Notes under the pieces: generated by a model
The model's database searches: none
What the model was told of the DNA's origin: nothing
What the model saw: only the letters and a program-made list of their open reading frames with translations
Assembly: GCA_014444615.1 (NCBI GenBank)
Contig: PVXE01000002.1
Location: 62,001-126,000, forward strand
DNA length: 64,000 bases
Direction: 5' to 3'
Source: Tagaea sp. CACIAM 22H2
GTDB taxonomy: Bacteria; Pseudomonadota; Alphaproteobacteria; CACIAM-22H2
Position numbers and translations under genes: made by a program
Shown: positions 36,774 through 44,960 of the stretch, piece by piece
How the letters are laid out: every line of letters starts with the position of its first letter
Position numbering within the stretch: the first letter of the stretch is position 1

Positions 36774-37660
36774 TGACCCAGATCAACGGCGCCTATGAAT
36801 GGCCGGCGGGCAAGACCAGCGCCTTTTGCTTCACCGTCGATGTCGATGCGGAAGCGCCGTATCAATGGAACCTGTCGGAGACGGCACCGGTTGCGTTGAG
36901 CCAGATCGAGCAGCGTCTATTCGGGCCGCGCGTCGGCATCTGGCGGCTTCTCGATCTGCTCGACCGCTACAGGATCAAAGGCTCGTTCTTCGTGCCGGGC
37001 CTGATCGCCAAGAACCATCCCGATTTGCTGCCGGCTTTCGTCGAGCGCGGCCACGAGATCGGCCTGCATGGCTATTTCCACGAACTCGCGACCGAAGCGG
37101 GGCCCGAGGAATTCGCCCGCGCGCTGGATGAATCGATCGCGCTGTTCAAAAGCCAGACCGGTGTGGCGCCCAAGGGCTTCCGTTCGCCCGCCTGGGAGAT
37201 GACGCCCTTCATGCTGGCGGAGGTTAAGCGGCGCGGTCTTTACGATTCCTCGCTGATGGGCTTCGATCATCCTTACACGATCGACGGTGTGACCCAGGTG
37301 CCCGTACTTTGGGCGATCGACGATGCGGTCTATTTCCGCTTCACCGGCAGCGGCCAAGATCGCGCCCCGCCGTCGCCGCAGGGCGGCATTCTCGACGCGT
37401 GGCTCGACGAATGGCACGTCCTGCATCGCGAAGGGCGTTTCATGATGCTGACGGTCCATGATTGGATCTCGGGCCGGGCGGGCCGCGTGCGGATGCTGGA
37501 GAAGTTGCTCGACGTCGTTACGGCGTCGAAGGGCGTGTGGGTCGCGACGGTCGGCGAAGTCGCGGCGCATCACGCGAACAGCGTCAACGCGCAGCGCTTC
37601 GCTGTGCCGATGCGTTTGCCGCAACCGAGCGCGCCATTGCGTTTCCGGGACATGCCCTGA
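36773..37660 (+). CDS. Polysaccharide-deacetylase-fold hydrolase (PuuE/imidase-like)
   Basis: 295 aa NodB-fold protein. The first motif is CFTVDVDAEAPY and the metal motif is GHEIGLHGYFHE (His-x3-His). A substrate-side R-S-P is found in KGFRSPAWEMT. There is no signal peptide, and the layout is that of the cytosolic PuuE/HpPgdA-like branch, whose members include cyclic-imide and allantoinase-type hydrolases as well as peptidoglycan deacetylases. In a peptide-import operon beside gamma-glutamyltransferase, an amide- or imide-cleaving role is likelier than polysaccharide deacetylation. Start is the ATG in the TGATG overlap with the SDR stop. Confidence 0.82.
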   Translation: MTQINGAYEWPAGKTSAFCFTVDVDAEAPYQWNLSETAPVALSQIEQRLFGPRVGIWRLLDLLDRYRIKGSFFVPGLIAKNHPDLLPAFVERGHEIGLHGYFHELATEAGPEEFARALDESIALFKSQTGVAPKGFRSPAWEMTPFMLAEVKRRGLYDSSLMGFDHPYTIDGVTQVPVLWAIDDAVYFRFTGSGQDRAPPSPQGGILDAWLDEWHVLHREGRFMMLTVHDWISGRAGRVRMLEKLLDVVTASKGVWVATVGEVAAHHANSVNAQRFAVPMRLPQPSAPLRFRDMP

Positions 37661-39204
37661 TGCAGACCTTCACCGTCCGCCGCGCCGCCGTTCGCTCGCC
37701 GTATGGCCTCGTCGCCGCCCAGAACCGCCATGCGGCGGAGGCGGGGGCGGCGGTGCTGTCGCGCGGCGGCAACGCGATGGATGCGGCGATCGTAACCGCG
37801 CTGGTGCTCAGCATCGTCGAGCCTTGGCTATCGGGCATCGGCGGCGGCGGCTTCCTGCTTCACGCCGACGGCAAATCCGGCAAGATCGAAGCGCTGGATT
37901 TCAACGTGCGCGCGGCCGCGGGTCTCGATCCCGCTGATTATCCGCTGGCGGACGCGCAAGCGGGTAATTGGTTCGCGTGGCCGTCGGTCGTCGGCGATCG
38001 CAATGTCGCGGGCTACGGCGCCATTTGCGTACCCGGCGCCATCGCGGGCTTTGCGGCGGCGCTGGAAAAGCATGGCACAATTTCCTGGCACGACGCGTTG
38101 CAGCCCGCGATCGAACATGCCGAGCGCGGGCTGGAAATCGACTGGTTCGCCGCCCTTTGCATCGCCATCGAAGTCGCAGGCCTGTCGCGCGACCCAGCAA
38201 TCTCCGCATTGCTGCTCGATAACGGCCAAGCGCCGAAGGCGGGTGCGGACACACGCCGCTACAAGCCGATGCCGGCGAAGGCCAAACTGCTGAAGCGTTT
38301 GGCGCAGGCCGGTGCGCGCGATTTCTACGACGGCGAGACGGCGCGGATCGTCGCGGCCGATTTGGAAGCGGGCGGATCGCCCATCCGCGCGTCCGACCTG
38401 GCCGCGTATCGCGTCGCGTGGTTGGCTCCGCTGATGGGCAAGTATCGCGATTACGACGTCGCGGCGATTTCGGGTTTGAGCGGCGGCCCGAGCTTCTTCG
38501 ACGCCGCCGCGCGCGTCGAACGCGCCGGACTTTCGCAGGCGACGCCATCGGCCGAGGCGGGGCTAATCTATGCCCGCGCGATCCGCGAAGCTTACGAGCA
38601 TCGTTTGACGACGATGGGCCACGCGGCCACGCCACAGGCGGGCTGCACGTCGCATGTCAGCGTCGTCGATCGCGACGGCAATTTCGTTTCGTTGACGAAC
38701 ACATTGCTGTCGCGCTTCGGTGCGCGCGTGGCGTTGCCCAACGCGGGCATCATCATGAACAATGGCATGATGTGGTTCGATCCGCGCCCCGGCCAGCCGA
38801 ATTCGATCGCGCCGGGCGCCAAGCCGCTCGCCAATATGTGCCCGCTGCTGCTGGGCCGGAACGGGCGCGTCGAGCTATCCATCGGTGCCGCGGGCGGGCG
38901 GACGATTTTTCCGACCTTGCTGCAAATGGTCTCCTACCTCGCCGACTACGGCATGTCGTTGGAGGAAGCCTTCCACCGTCCGCGCATCGACGCATCGACC
39001 CCGCGCATCAAGGTCGATCTGCGCGCCGAAAGCGACGTCGCGACGCGGATCGCCGGCGCGTTCCCGGTCGAAGTCGTCGAAGACACGCTTTATCCGGTGA
39101 ATTTCTCGATCCCCTCGGCAGTGATGCGCGCGACGGAGGGCGGATTCGTCGGCATGGCGCATCCGACCAGCGCATGGGCCGCCGTCGCGGCGGCCAGCGC
39201 ATGA
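37660..39204 (+). CDS. Gamma-glutamyltransferase family protein
   Basis: 514 aa Ntn-hydrolase. The autoprocessing nucleophile is Thr330 in GCTSHVSVVDRDGN, followed by the family motif SLTNTLLSRFGARV. An N-terminal GNAMDAAIVTALVL and GGGGFLLHADG match the GGT fold. No signal peptide is present, unlike periplasmic GGT, so processing and catalysis probably occur in the cytoplasm on imported substrate. It shares a base overlap with the hydrolase gene before and the ATPase gene after. Confidence 0.9.
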   Translation: MQTFTVRRAAVRSPYGLVAAQNRHAAEAGAAVLSRGGNAMDAAIVTALVLSIVEPWLSGIGGGGFLLHADGKSGKIEALDFNVRAAAGLDPADYPLADAQAGNWFAWPSVVGDRNVAGYGAICVPGAIAGFAAALEKHGTISWHDALQPAIEHAERGLEIDWFAALCIAIEVAGLSRDPAISALLLDNGQAPKAGADTRRYKPMPAKAKLLKRLAQAGARDFYDGETARIVAADLEAGGSPIRASDLAAYRVAWLAPLMGKYRDYDVAAISGLSGGPSFFDAAARVERAGLSQATPSAEAGLIYARAIREAYEHRLTTMGHAATPQAGCTSHVSVVDRDGNFVSLTNTLLSRFGARVALPNAGIIMNNGMMWFDPRPGQPNSIAPGAKPLANMCPLLLGRNGRVELSIGAAGGRTIFPTLLQMVSYLADYGMSLEEAFHRPRIDASTPRIKVDLRAESDVATRIAGAFPVEVVEDTLYPVNFSIPSAVMRATEGGFVGMAHPTSAWAAVAAASA

Positions 39205-40178
39205 GCGCCGGCGCGCCCGTTCTGGCGATCGACGATCTTGTCGTCGAGATCGCCGGCAACCGGATTGTCGACGGCGTATCGCTGTCGGTCGAACGCGGCC
39301 GCATTCGCGCGATCGTGGGCGAGTCCGGCTGCGGCAAGAGTCTGACGGCGCTGTCGATACTGGGCTTGTTGCCGCGTGCGGCGAAAGTCGCGGCTGGATC
39401 GATCCGCTTGGGAGCGCGCGAGTTGACCGGTCTCGACGAGGCTGCATTGGCGCAAGTGCGCGGCAACGAAGCGACCATTATCTTTCAGGAACCGATCGCT
39501 TCGTTGAATCCGCTGATGCGGGTGGGCGCGCAAGTTGCCGAAGCGCTGATCTTGCATCGCGGCTTGACGATGGCGGCCGCGCGCGAGCAAGCGATCGACA
39601 TGATGGCGCGCGTGGGCATCCCTGATCCCGCGCGGCGCGCGATGCAGTATCCGTTCGAATTGTCGGGCGGCATGTGCCAGCGAATCATGATCGCGTCGGC
39701 CTTGATCTGCCGGCCGTCGTTGTTGATCGCGGACGAGCCGACCACGGCGCTGGATGTGACGATCCAGGCGCAGATCCTGGAATTGATGCGCACCTTGCGC
39801 CGCGAGGTTGGCGCGGCGATCGTGCTCATCACGCACGATATGGGGGTGGTCGCCGATCTCGCCGACGATGTCTGCGTGATGTATGGCGGGCGGATCGTCG
39901 AAAGCGGTCCGGTCGACGCCATTTTCGCCGCACCCCGCCATCCCTATACGCGCCTGCTGCTCGCGACGATCCCGAAGCTCGACGGCGCACGCAAGACGGC
40001 GCTTAGAACCATCGAGGGCATGGTGCCGAGTGCGGGCGCGTGGCCGGATGGCTGCCGCTTCCGCACGCGCTGCCCGCTGGCGGATGGCGATTGCGCGCGC
40101 GTTCCGCCGCTGTCGGCGGTCGCGGCGGGGCACGAGGCGGCATGCTGGCATGTCGATCGGGCGGAGGCGCTGGCATGA
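39201..40178 (+). CDS. ABC transporter ATP-binding protein (DppD-like)
   Basis: 325 aa. Walker A GESGCGKSL, signature LSGGMCQRIMIASAL, Walker B LLIADEPTTALD. The C-terminal oligopeptide-transporter extension has the Cys-rich PDGCRFRTRCPLADGDC...C that binds an Fe-S cluster in DppD. The signature Cys in GGMCQR instead of Gln is a small departure. It partners the DppF-like ATPase, with 4-base overlap. Confidence 0.93.
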   Translation: MSAGAPVLAIDDLVVEIAGNRIVDGVSLSVERGRIRAIVGESGCGKSLTALSILGLLPRAAKVAAGSIRLGARELTGLDEAALAQVRGNEATIIFQEPIASLNPLMRVGAQVAEALILHRGLTMAAAREQAIDMMARVGIPDPARRAMQYPFELSGGMCQRIMIASALICRPSLLIADEPTTALDVTIQAQILELMRTLRREVGAAIVLITHDMGVVADLADDVCVMYGGRIVESGPVDAIFAAPRHPYTRLLLATIPKLDGARKTALRTIEGMVPSAGAWPDGCRFRTRCPLADGDCARVPPLSAVAAGHEAACWHVDRAEALA

Positions 40179-41161
40179 CCGCGCCGCTGCTCCAGGTCCG
40201 CGACCTCAAGGTCCATTTCAAGCTGCGCCGCGGCGTGGGCGAGAAGGGCGGCGTGGTGAAGGCCGTCGACGGCATTTCGTTCGATCTGGAAGCGGGCAAG
40301 ACGCTGGCGCTGGTCGGCGAGTCCGGTTGCGGCAAGTCGACGACCGCCTATGCGGTGATCGGCATGGAGCGCGCGACGTCGGGCGCGATCCTGTTCGACG
40401 GGCGGGACATCACGCATTCCGAAGGTGCCGACCGCGCCGCATTGGCGCGCGACATCCAGATCGTGTTTCAGGACCCGAGCGCCGCGCTCGACCCGAAAAT
40501 GAGTATCGCGGACAGCATCGCCGAGCCGATGGCGATCGCCGGATGGCCGCGCGGCGATCGCAAGAAGCGCGTCGCCGAATTGCTCGATCGCGTCGGCTTG
40601 CCGGCCACGCTGGCCGATCGTCTGCCCAGTGCCTTGTCGGGCGGGCAGCGTCAGCGCGTGGTGATCGCCCGCGCGCTCGCGTTGTCGCCGCGTTTGCTGG
40701 TGCTCGACGAGCCCGTTTCGGCGCTCGACGTCTCGATCCGCTCCCAAGTTCTAAATCTGTTGATCGAATTGCAGCGCGACCTCGGGCTCGCCTATCTGTT
40801 CATTTCGCACGATCTGTCGGTCGTGCGGCATATCGCGGACGAAGCGCTGGTGCTTTATCTCGGTACGGTCGCGGAACGCGGGCCGATCGACGCGCTGTTC
40901 GAGAATCCGGTCCATCCCTACAGCCAAGCGCTTCTCTCGGCGATTCCCTTGCCTGATCCGCGCGCGCAGCGCGAACGGACGAAGATCATTCTCACCGGCG
41001 ATCTGCCGAGCCCGCTTTCGCCGCCATCGGGCTGTCCGTTCGTCACGCGCTGCCCGATCAAGGTCGAGCGCTGCGCCGCCGCGCGCCCGTCGCTCGCGCA
41101 GACCATGTCCGGGACGGCCGCCGCATGTTTTTTGCGCGCCGGCGAACATGTTCCGGTGTGA
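40175..41161 (+). CDS. ABC transporter ATP-binding protein (DppF-like)
   Basis: 328 aa. Walker A GESGCGKST, signature LSGGQRQRVVIARAL, Walker B LLVLDEPVSALD. The C-terminal cluster-binding segment is SGCPFVTRCPIKVERC with a later Cys. Last gene of the nine-gene operon. 38 bases separate it from the convergent GMC oxidoreductase gene; no convincing terminator hairpin was found there. Confidence 0.93.
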   Translation: MTAPLLQVRDLKVHFKLRRGVGEKGGVVKAVDGISFDLEAGKTLALVGESGCGKSTTAYAVIGMERATSGAILFDGRDITHSEGADRAALARDIQIVFQDPSAALDPKMSIADSIAEPMAIAGWPRGDRKKRVAELLDRVGLPATLADRLPSALSGGQRQRVVIARALALSPRLLVLDEPVSALDVSIRSQVLNLLIELQRDLGLAYLFISHDLSVVRHIADEALVLYLGTVAERGPIDALFENPVHPYSQALLSAIPLPDPRAQRERTKIILTGDLPSPLSPPSGCPFVTRCPIKVERCAAARPSLAQTMSGTAAACFLRAGEHVPV

Positions 41162-41199
41162 GCCGGCGGATGTTTCCCTGCGGGTCTCGAAAACGCGCG

Positions 41200-42819
41200 C
41201 TACGCGTGCGCGGCGTCTTCGAGCGCAAAACGCGCGGTACGTTCGGCGATCATGATGGTCGGCGCATTGGTGTTGGCCGAGGTGATCGCCGGCATGACCG
41301 AAGCATCGGATACGCGTAAACCCTGAACGCCGCGCACCGCCAAGTGCCCATCGACGACCGACGCGTCGTCGGCGCCCATGCGGCAAGTGCCGACGGGATG
41401 GAAGACCGTGTCGGCCTTCTGCGCGATCCAATCGAGGATTTCTGTGTCGCTGCGCACGTCGGGGCCGGGCATCAGCTCGGCGCCGCGCCAACCGTCGAAA
41501 GCGGGCTGGGCGAACAGGCCGCGCAAGATTTTGACACCCGCGGTCAGCACGCGTTTGTCGCGCGGCGCCGACAGATAATTGGGATCGATGCGCGGCGCTG
41601 CGAGCGGATCGGCGCTGGTGAGCGAAATGCGCCCCCGGCTTTCCGGGCGCATCTGGCAGATATTCGCGAAGAAGCCGTTTTCGCTGCGTGCCCCCGGCGG
41701 ATCGCGGAACGGATTGACGCGGATCGTGGCGCTGGTGAGTGCGGGCATGAAATGGCTTTGCAAATCGGGCTCGGCCAAGCCGGGCTCCGACTTGAAATAG
41801 CCGCCGACCAGCAGCGGGAAACACGCGGCCGGGCCTTTGCCTTGGATCAACGTGCGGAGCAGCGCGAAGGCCGCGCGATCGGCGCGCAAAAGTTCGTTGA
41901 GCCCGCCGGGCTTCAGCGCCGCATGTTCGACGCGGATCAGCAGATGGTCCTGCAGATTGGCGCCGACTTGCGCACGATCGGCGATCACGGGCACGCCCAG
42001 CGTCGAGAGTTCGTCGGCGGGACCGATGCCCGAGCGCAGCAGCAAATGCGGCGAGCCGACCGTGCCCGCGCAAACGATCACTTCGCGGCGCGCTTTGACG
42101 AACCGCTCGACGCCGCCTTGGCGCAGAATAAGCCCGGTGCAGCGTGTGCCTTCGAAGGTCAGGCGCAGAACTTCCGCGCCGGTGATCAAACGCAACGCGC
42201 CGTTCGTCAAAGCGGGACGCAAATAGGCGCGCGCCGTGCTGGCGCGCCGCCCGCCACGAATATTGAAGCTGTAACGTCCGGCCCCCATCGGGTTCGGGCC
42301 GTTGAAATCGTCGGTGCGGCCATAGCCGGCACTTTCGGCCGCATTCAGATAGGCGTCGTAAAGCGGCGTCCACCAATCGGGCCGCTCGATGCCCAGCGCT
42401 TTGCGGCCGTCTCCGCTCGGCTCGTTCTCCAGCGCTTGGTAGACGGGCTCGACCTTCTCCCACGACCAATCGCGCAAACCGGTTTGCGCCCAATGTTCGT
42501 AGTCGGAGGGTAAGCCGCGCACCCAGACCATGCCGTTGATGGCGCCCGATCCGCCGACCAGTTTGCCGCGCGGCCATTTCAAACGCCGCCCGCCAAGATG
42601 CGCTTGCGGCTCGGTCTCGAATTGCCAGGTGTATTTCGTACCGCGCAGGAACCAGCCGGTCAGCAGCGGCACGGACAGCAGCGGATCACGGCCGGGCGGC
42701 CCGGCCTCGATCACAGCGACTTTATGCCGGCCATTGGCCGCGAGCCGTGCTGCGAGCAGCGATCCGGCTGAACCTGCGCCGACGACGACGAAGTCGGCTT
42801 CGTGGAAAACGTCCGCCAT
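41200..42819 (-). CDS. GMC-family FAD-dependent oxidoreductase (choline/alcohol dehydrogenase type)
   Basis: 539 aa. N-terminal FAD motif VVVGAGSAGSLLAARL, GMC signatures LVGGSGAINGMVWVRG and GTVGSPHLLLRSGIG, and the C-terminal catalytic His in VFHPVGTCRMG. It oxidises an alcohol (choline-, alkanol- or polyol-like) to an aldehyde, passing electrons to oxygen or the respiratory chain. It is the last gene of the seven-gene minus-strand operon, its ATG overlapping the AllA-like stop. The start is MADVFHEADF; a longer frame would add residues overlapping the upstream gene. Confidence 0.92.
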   Translation of the reverse strand: MADVFHEADFVVVGAGSAGSLLAARLAANGRHKVAVIEAGPPGRDPLLSVPLLTGWFLRGTKYTWQFETEPQAHLGGRRLKWPRGKLVGGSGAINGMVWVRGLPSDYEHWAQTGLRDWSWEKVEPVYQALENEPSGDGRKALGIERPDWWTPLYDAYLNAAESAGYGRTDDFNGPNPMGAGRYSFNIRGGRRASTARAYLRPALTNGALRLITGAEVLRLTFEGTRCTGLILRQGGVERFVKARREVIVCAGTVGSPHLLLRSGIGPADELSTLGVPVIADRAQVGANLQDHLLIRVEHAALKPGGLNELLRADRAAFALLRTLIQGKGPAACFPLLVGGYFKSEPGLAEPDLQSHFMPALTSATIRVNPFRDPPGARSENGFFANICQMRPESRGRISLTSADPLAAPRIDPNYLSAPRDKRVLTAGVKILRGLFAQPAFDGWRGAELMPGPDVRSDTEILDWIAQKADTVFHPVGTCRMGADDASVVDGHLAVRGVQGLRVSDASVMPAITSANTNAPTIMIAERTARFALEDAAHA

Positions 42820-43370
42820 CAATTCAAATCGAGTTCGATCGACAGATCCAAACGCTGCCACAGATCGCGCTTTTCCAGATCGTCGCCTTCGGCTTCGGTG
42901 CCGCGCACGTCGCGCAGATTGCTATGCGTCTCGCGGCGCAGGATGACGATCAGATCGGTGTCGTCCTCCAGCACGAAGGGGAATTCGTGCCAACAGCCGA
43001 TCTTCATGCAGAAGCCTGCACTACCGTCGAAGCGCAGCGCTTTCAAAGCGCCCATATCCGGCATCGGTTGGTCGTTCGGCGCGCCGAGCACGACGACGAA
43101 GGGCTTGCCCTTCAGCGGGATGAAGGTCTGCGTATGTTTGAAATGCCGTTCGATCCAGCGCACGGCGAGGGGACGGCGGCGCAATGTCGCGACGGTCAGT
43201 TCCGTCTGCTCGTCGGATTCGAAGCGCGTGGGTTTGCGCAACACGCCGTCGTAGAAATGCAGGCGGTTGCCGGGCTCGGGCACGTTGGAGCCAAGCAGCC
43301 AGCCGAACGGCGCCACGTTTTCCGGCGTCGCGTCTTCGACGCGCAAGCGTTGGATCGTCGTCGCGGTCAT
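42819..43370 (-). CDS. AllA-like (ureidoglycolate lyase family) cupin protein
   Basis: 183 aa. The family pattern is seen in the N-terminal NVAPFGWLLGS, the central ERHFKHTQTFIPLKGKPFVVVLGAP and the later GCWHEFPFVLEDDTDLIVIL, which place it in the ureidoglycolate lyase/hydrolase cupin family. AllA releases urea from ureidoglycolate. No allantoin genes lie nearby, so the substrate may differ. Its start and stop overlap both neighbours by 1-4 bases. Confidence 0.75.
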   Translation of the reverse strand: MTATTIQRLRVEDATPENVAPFGWLLGSNVPEPGNRLHFYDGVLRKPTRFESDEQTELTVATLRRRPLAVRWIERHFKHTQTFIPLKGKPFVVVLGAPNDQPMPDMGALKALRFDGSAGFCMKIGCWHEFPFVLEDDTDLIVILRRETHSNLRDVRGTEAEGDDLEKRDLWQRLDLSIELDLN

Positions 43371-43705
43371 GGCGTCGGCTCCACGAAGCTGCCCGTCTTC
43401 TTGTCGCGCAGGCGTAGTTTGACGAAAACCTTACCCGTCCCGCCGTGATCGATGCCGGTATCGAAGCAGTCGAACGTGTTGAAGCGCGGGCTGATCGGGT
43501 GAAGCCCCGCTTCCAGCCGGTCCTGCGCCAGCAACAGCGCGGGCTGCAGCTTGGCGATCACGCCCAAGCACAGCGGCGCGGTCGACGCGGACGTATCGAG
43601 CAAGCCGTCGGGCGAGAACACGAAAGTTTGGCCTGCGCGGATGAAATTCGCGCAGTGATGGGCGCCCGTCACCTCGGCGACGATTTCCATATCGTCTTTG
43701 TTCAT
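43367..43705 (-). CDS. TIGR04076-like small protein
   Basis: 112 aa, family of unknown function. The layout is a beta-rich N-terminus with Cys (HHCANFIRAGQTFVF), a middle APLCLGVIAKLQPALLLAQDRLEAGLHP, and a C-terminal FDCFDTGIDHGGTGKVFVKLRL. The spaced Cys residues suggest a metal or cluster site. It is paralogous to the next upstream gene, with the middle and C-terminal segments aligning, so the two could form a heteromer. Function cannot be assigned. Confidence 0.65.
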   Translation of the reverse strand: MNKDDMEIVAEVTGAHHCANFIRAGQTFVFSPDGLLDTSASTAPLCLGVIAKLQPALLLAQDRLEAGLHPISPRFNTFDCFDTGIDHGGTGKVFVKLRLRDKKTGSFVEPTP

Positions 43706-44223
43706 GACACCGCCTTCGGAAGAATGCGTTCGGTCACGGGTTCATGCGTGTCGGCGCGGCGCAAATGCACTTGGCAGCGCGCCTTCGACTTGCCTTCGTC
43801 GGGGCCCGTATGCGGGCATTCGTGATAGCGCCACACGCAGGTCATGGGGTTGAGCCCTTCGGCCGCGCGGTCGAAGGTCATGTAGAAGATCGACAGGATG
43901 GGCGAGAGCAAATGCACGCAGACCGGCGCATCGGTCAACGCGGGCACCACCTTGTGGCGCATGTCGAACACGATCTTCTGGCCGGGCTTGACGCCGCATT
44001 TGCAGCCGCCGCCGTTGCTCGTGACCTCGACCACGACTTGGTAGTCGTCGAGCCAGCGATGGCCCAAATGCCGGCGCGCCGCGAACAGGTTGCGCACTTC
44101 GGGCGATAGACGCTCGAACTCGTCGTCGGTGAATTCCAGCGCCTGTTTCAAGCGCTCCTGCATTTCGTCCAGATGATCGTCCGGCTGGACGTAGAACGGG
44201 TCGATGGGGGGCGGGTTCGTCAT
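43702..44223 (-). CDS. TIGR04076-like protein, longer paralogue
   Basis: 173 aa, unknown function. An N-terminal extension of about 60 residues (acidic and helical, DDHLDEMQERLKQALEFTDDE) precedes a domain paralogous to the 112-aa neighbour. GGGCKCGVKPGQKIVFD corresponds to its Cys-containing first motif, APVCVHLLSPILSIFYMTFDRAAEGLNP to its middle, and HECPHTGPDEGKSKARCQVHLRR to its end. Several Cys are kept. The pair is embedded in an operon of oxidative enzymes. Confidence 0.65.
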   Translation of the reverse strand: MTNPPPIDPFYVQPDDHLDEMQERLKQALEFTDDEFERLSPEVRNLFAARRHLGHRWLDDYQVVVEVTSNGGGCKCGVKPGQKIVFDMRHKVVPALTDAPVCVHLLSPILSIFYMTFDRAAEGLNPMTCVWRYHECPHTGPDEGKSKARCQVHLRRADTHEPVTERILPKAVS

Positions 44224-44960
44224 ACGGCCGTGACTCCTCCGTCGGCGACCAGAATATGGCCGGTAATGAACGATGCGGCGGGCGAGGCGAGGAACAAGGC
44301 CGCGCGCGCGATTTCGTCGGCTTCGCCCAAGCGGCCCAGCGGGATGCTGGCGACCAGACCGGCGGCGCGCGTGGCGTCGGCCCGTGCGATCGCGGTCATC
44401 GGCGTGGCGATGGGGCCGGGGGCGACGGCATTGGCGCGCGCACCAAAGGGTGCGAATTCGACCGCTAGCGTTTTAGCGAGCGCGTTGACGCCGCCTTTGG
44501 ACGCGGCATAGGCGGTCGCGCGACGATGGCCGATCAGGCCGATCTGGCTGGAGAACAGCACCAGCGCGCCGCCGCGCTGCTTTTCGAAAATCGGCGCGAC
44601 ATGGCGCGCCACGCGATAGGCGCCGCCCAGATTGATCGAGATGACGCGCTCCCAATCGTCGGGAGCCGTTTCGCCGATATTGCGATGCTCGAACACACCG
44701 GCGGTGACGATCGCGGCGTCGATGCCGCCAAGCGCTTCGTGCGCGCCGCGTACGGCGGCGGCGACTTGGCCGTCGTCGCGCGTATCGCAGGCGCAAACGA
44801 ACTTGGCTTCGGGCGCGATTTCATCCGTACCCGGCATCGTCGTTGCGGCGACAACCGCACCGGTTCCCGCCGCAAGGCGCACGCAAGACTGGCCGATGCC
44901 CGATCCGCCGCCCACGACCAGCAGGCGAAGGCCGCGCAGATCGACCAGCGGGGCGGTCAT
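44220..44960 (-). CDS. SDR-family oxidoreductase
   Basis: 246 aa classical short-chain dehydrogenase. Cofactor motif VGGGSGIGQS (residues about 15-24; first Thr of TGxxxGIG is replaced by Val), SSQ, catalytic YAASK, and C-terminal PGPIATPM. The acidic residue normally selecting NAD is not obvious, as ATTMP follows strand 2. It overlaps both neighbours by 4 bases. It may oxidise the aldehyde or alcohol products of the GMC enzyme; this is inference. Confidence 0.87.
   Translation of the reverse strand: MTAPLVDLRGLRLLVVGGGSGIGQSCVRLAAGTGAVVAATTMPGTDEIAPEAKFVCACDTRDDGQVAAAVRGAHEALGGIDAAIVTAGVFEHRNIGETAPDDWERVISINLGGAYRVARHVAPIFEKQRGGALVLFSSQIGLIGHRRATAYAASKGGVNALAKTLAVEFAPFGARANAVAPGPIATPMTAIARADATRAAGLVASIPLGRLGEADEIARAALFLASPAASFITGHILVADGGVTAV

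Noticed and set aside
36773..37660. Chitooligosaccharide or peptidoglycan deacetylase
   Set aside because: No signal peptide, and the operon is for peptide-like import; the PuuE/imidase-like reading fits better, though not proven.
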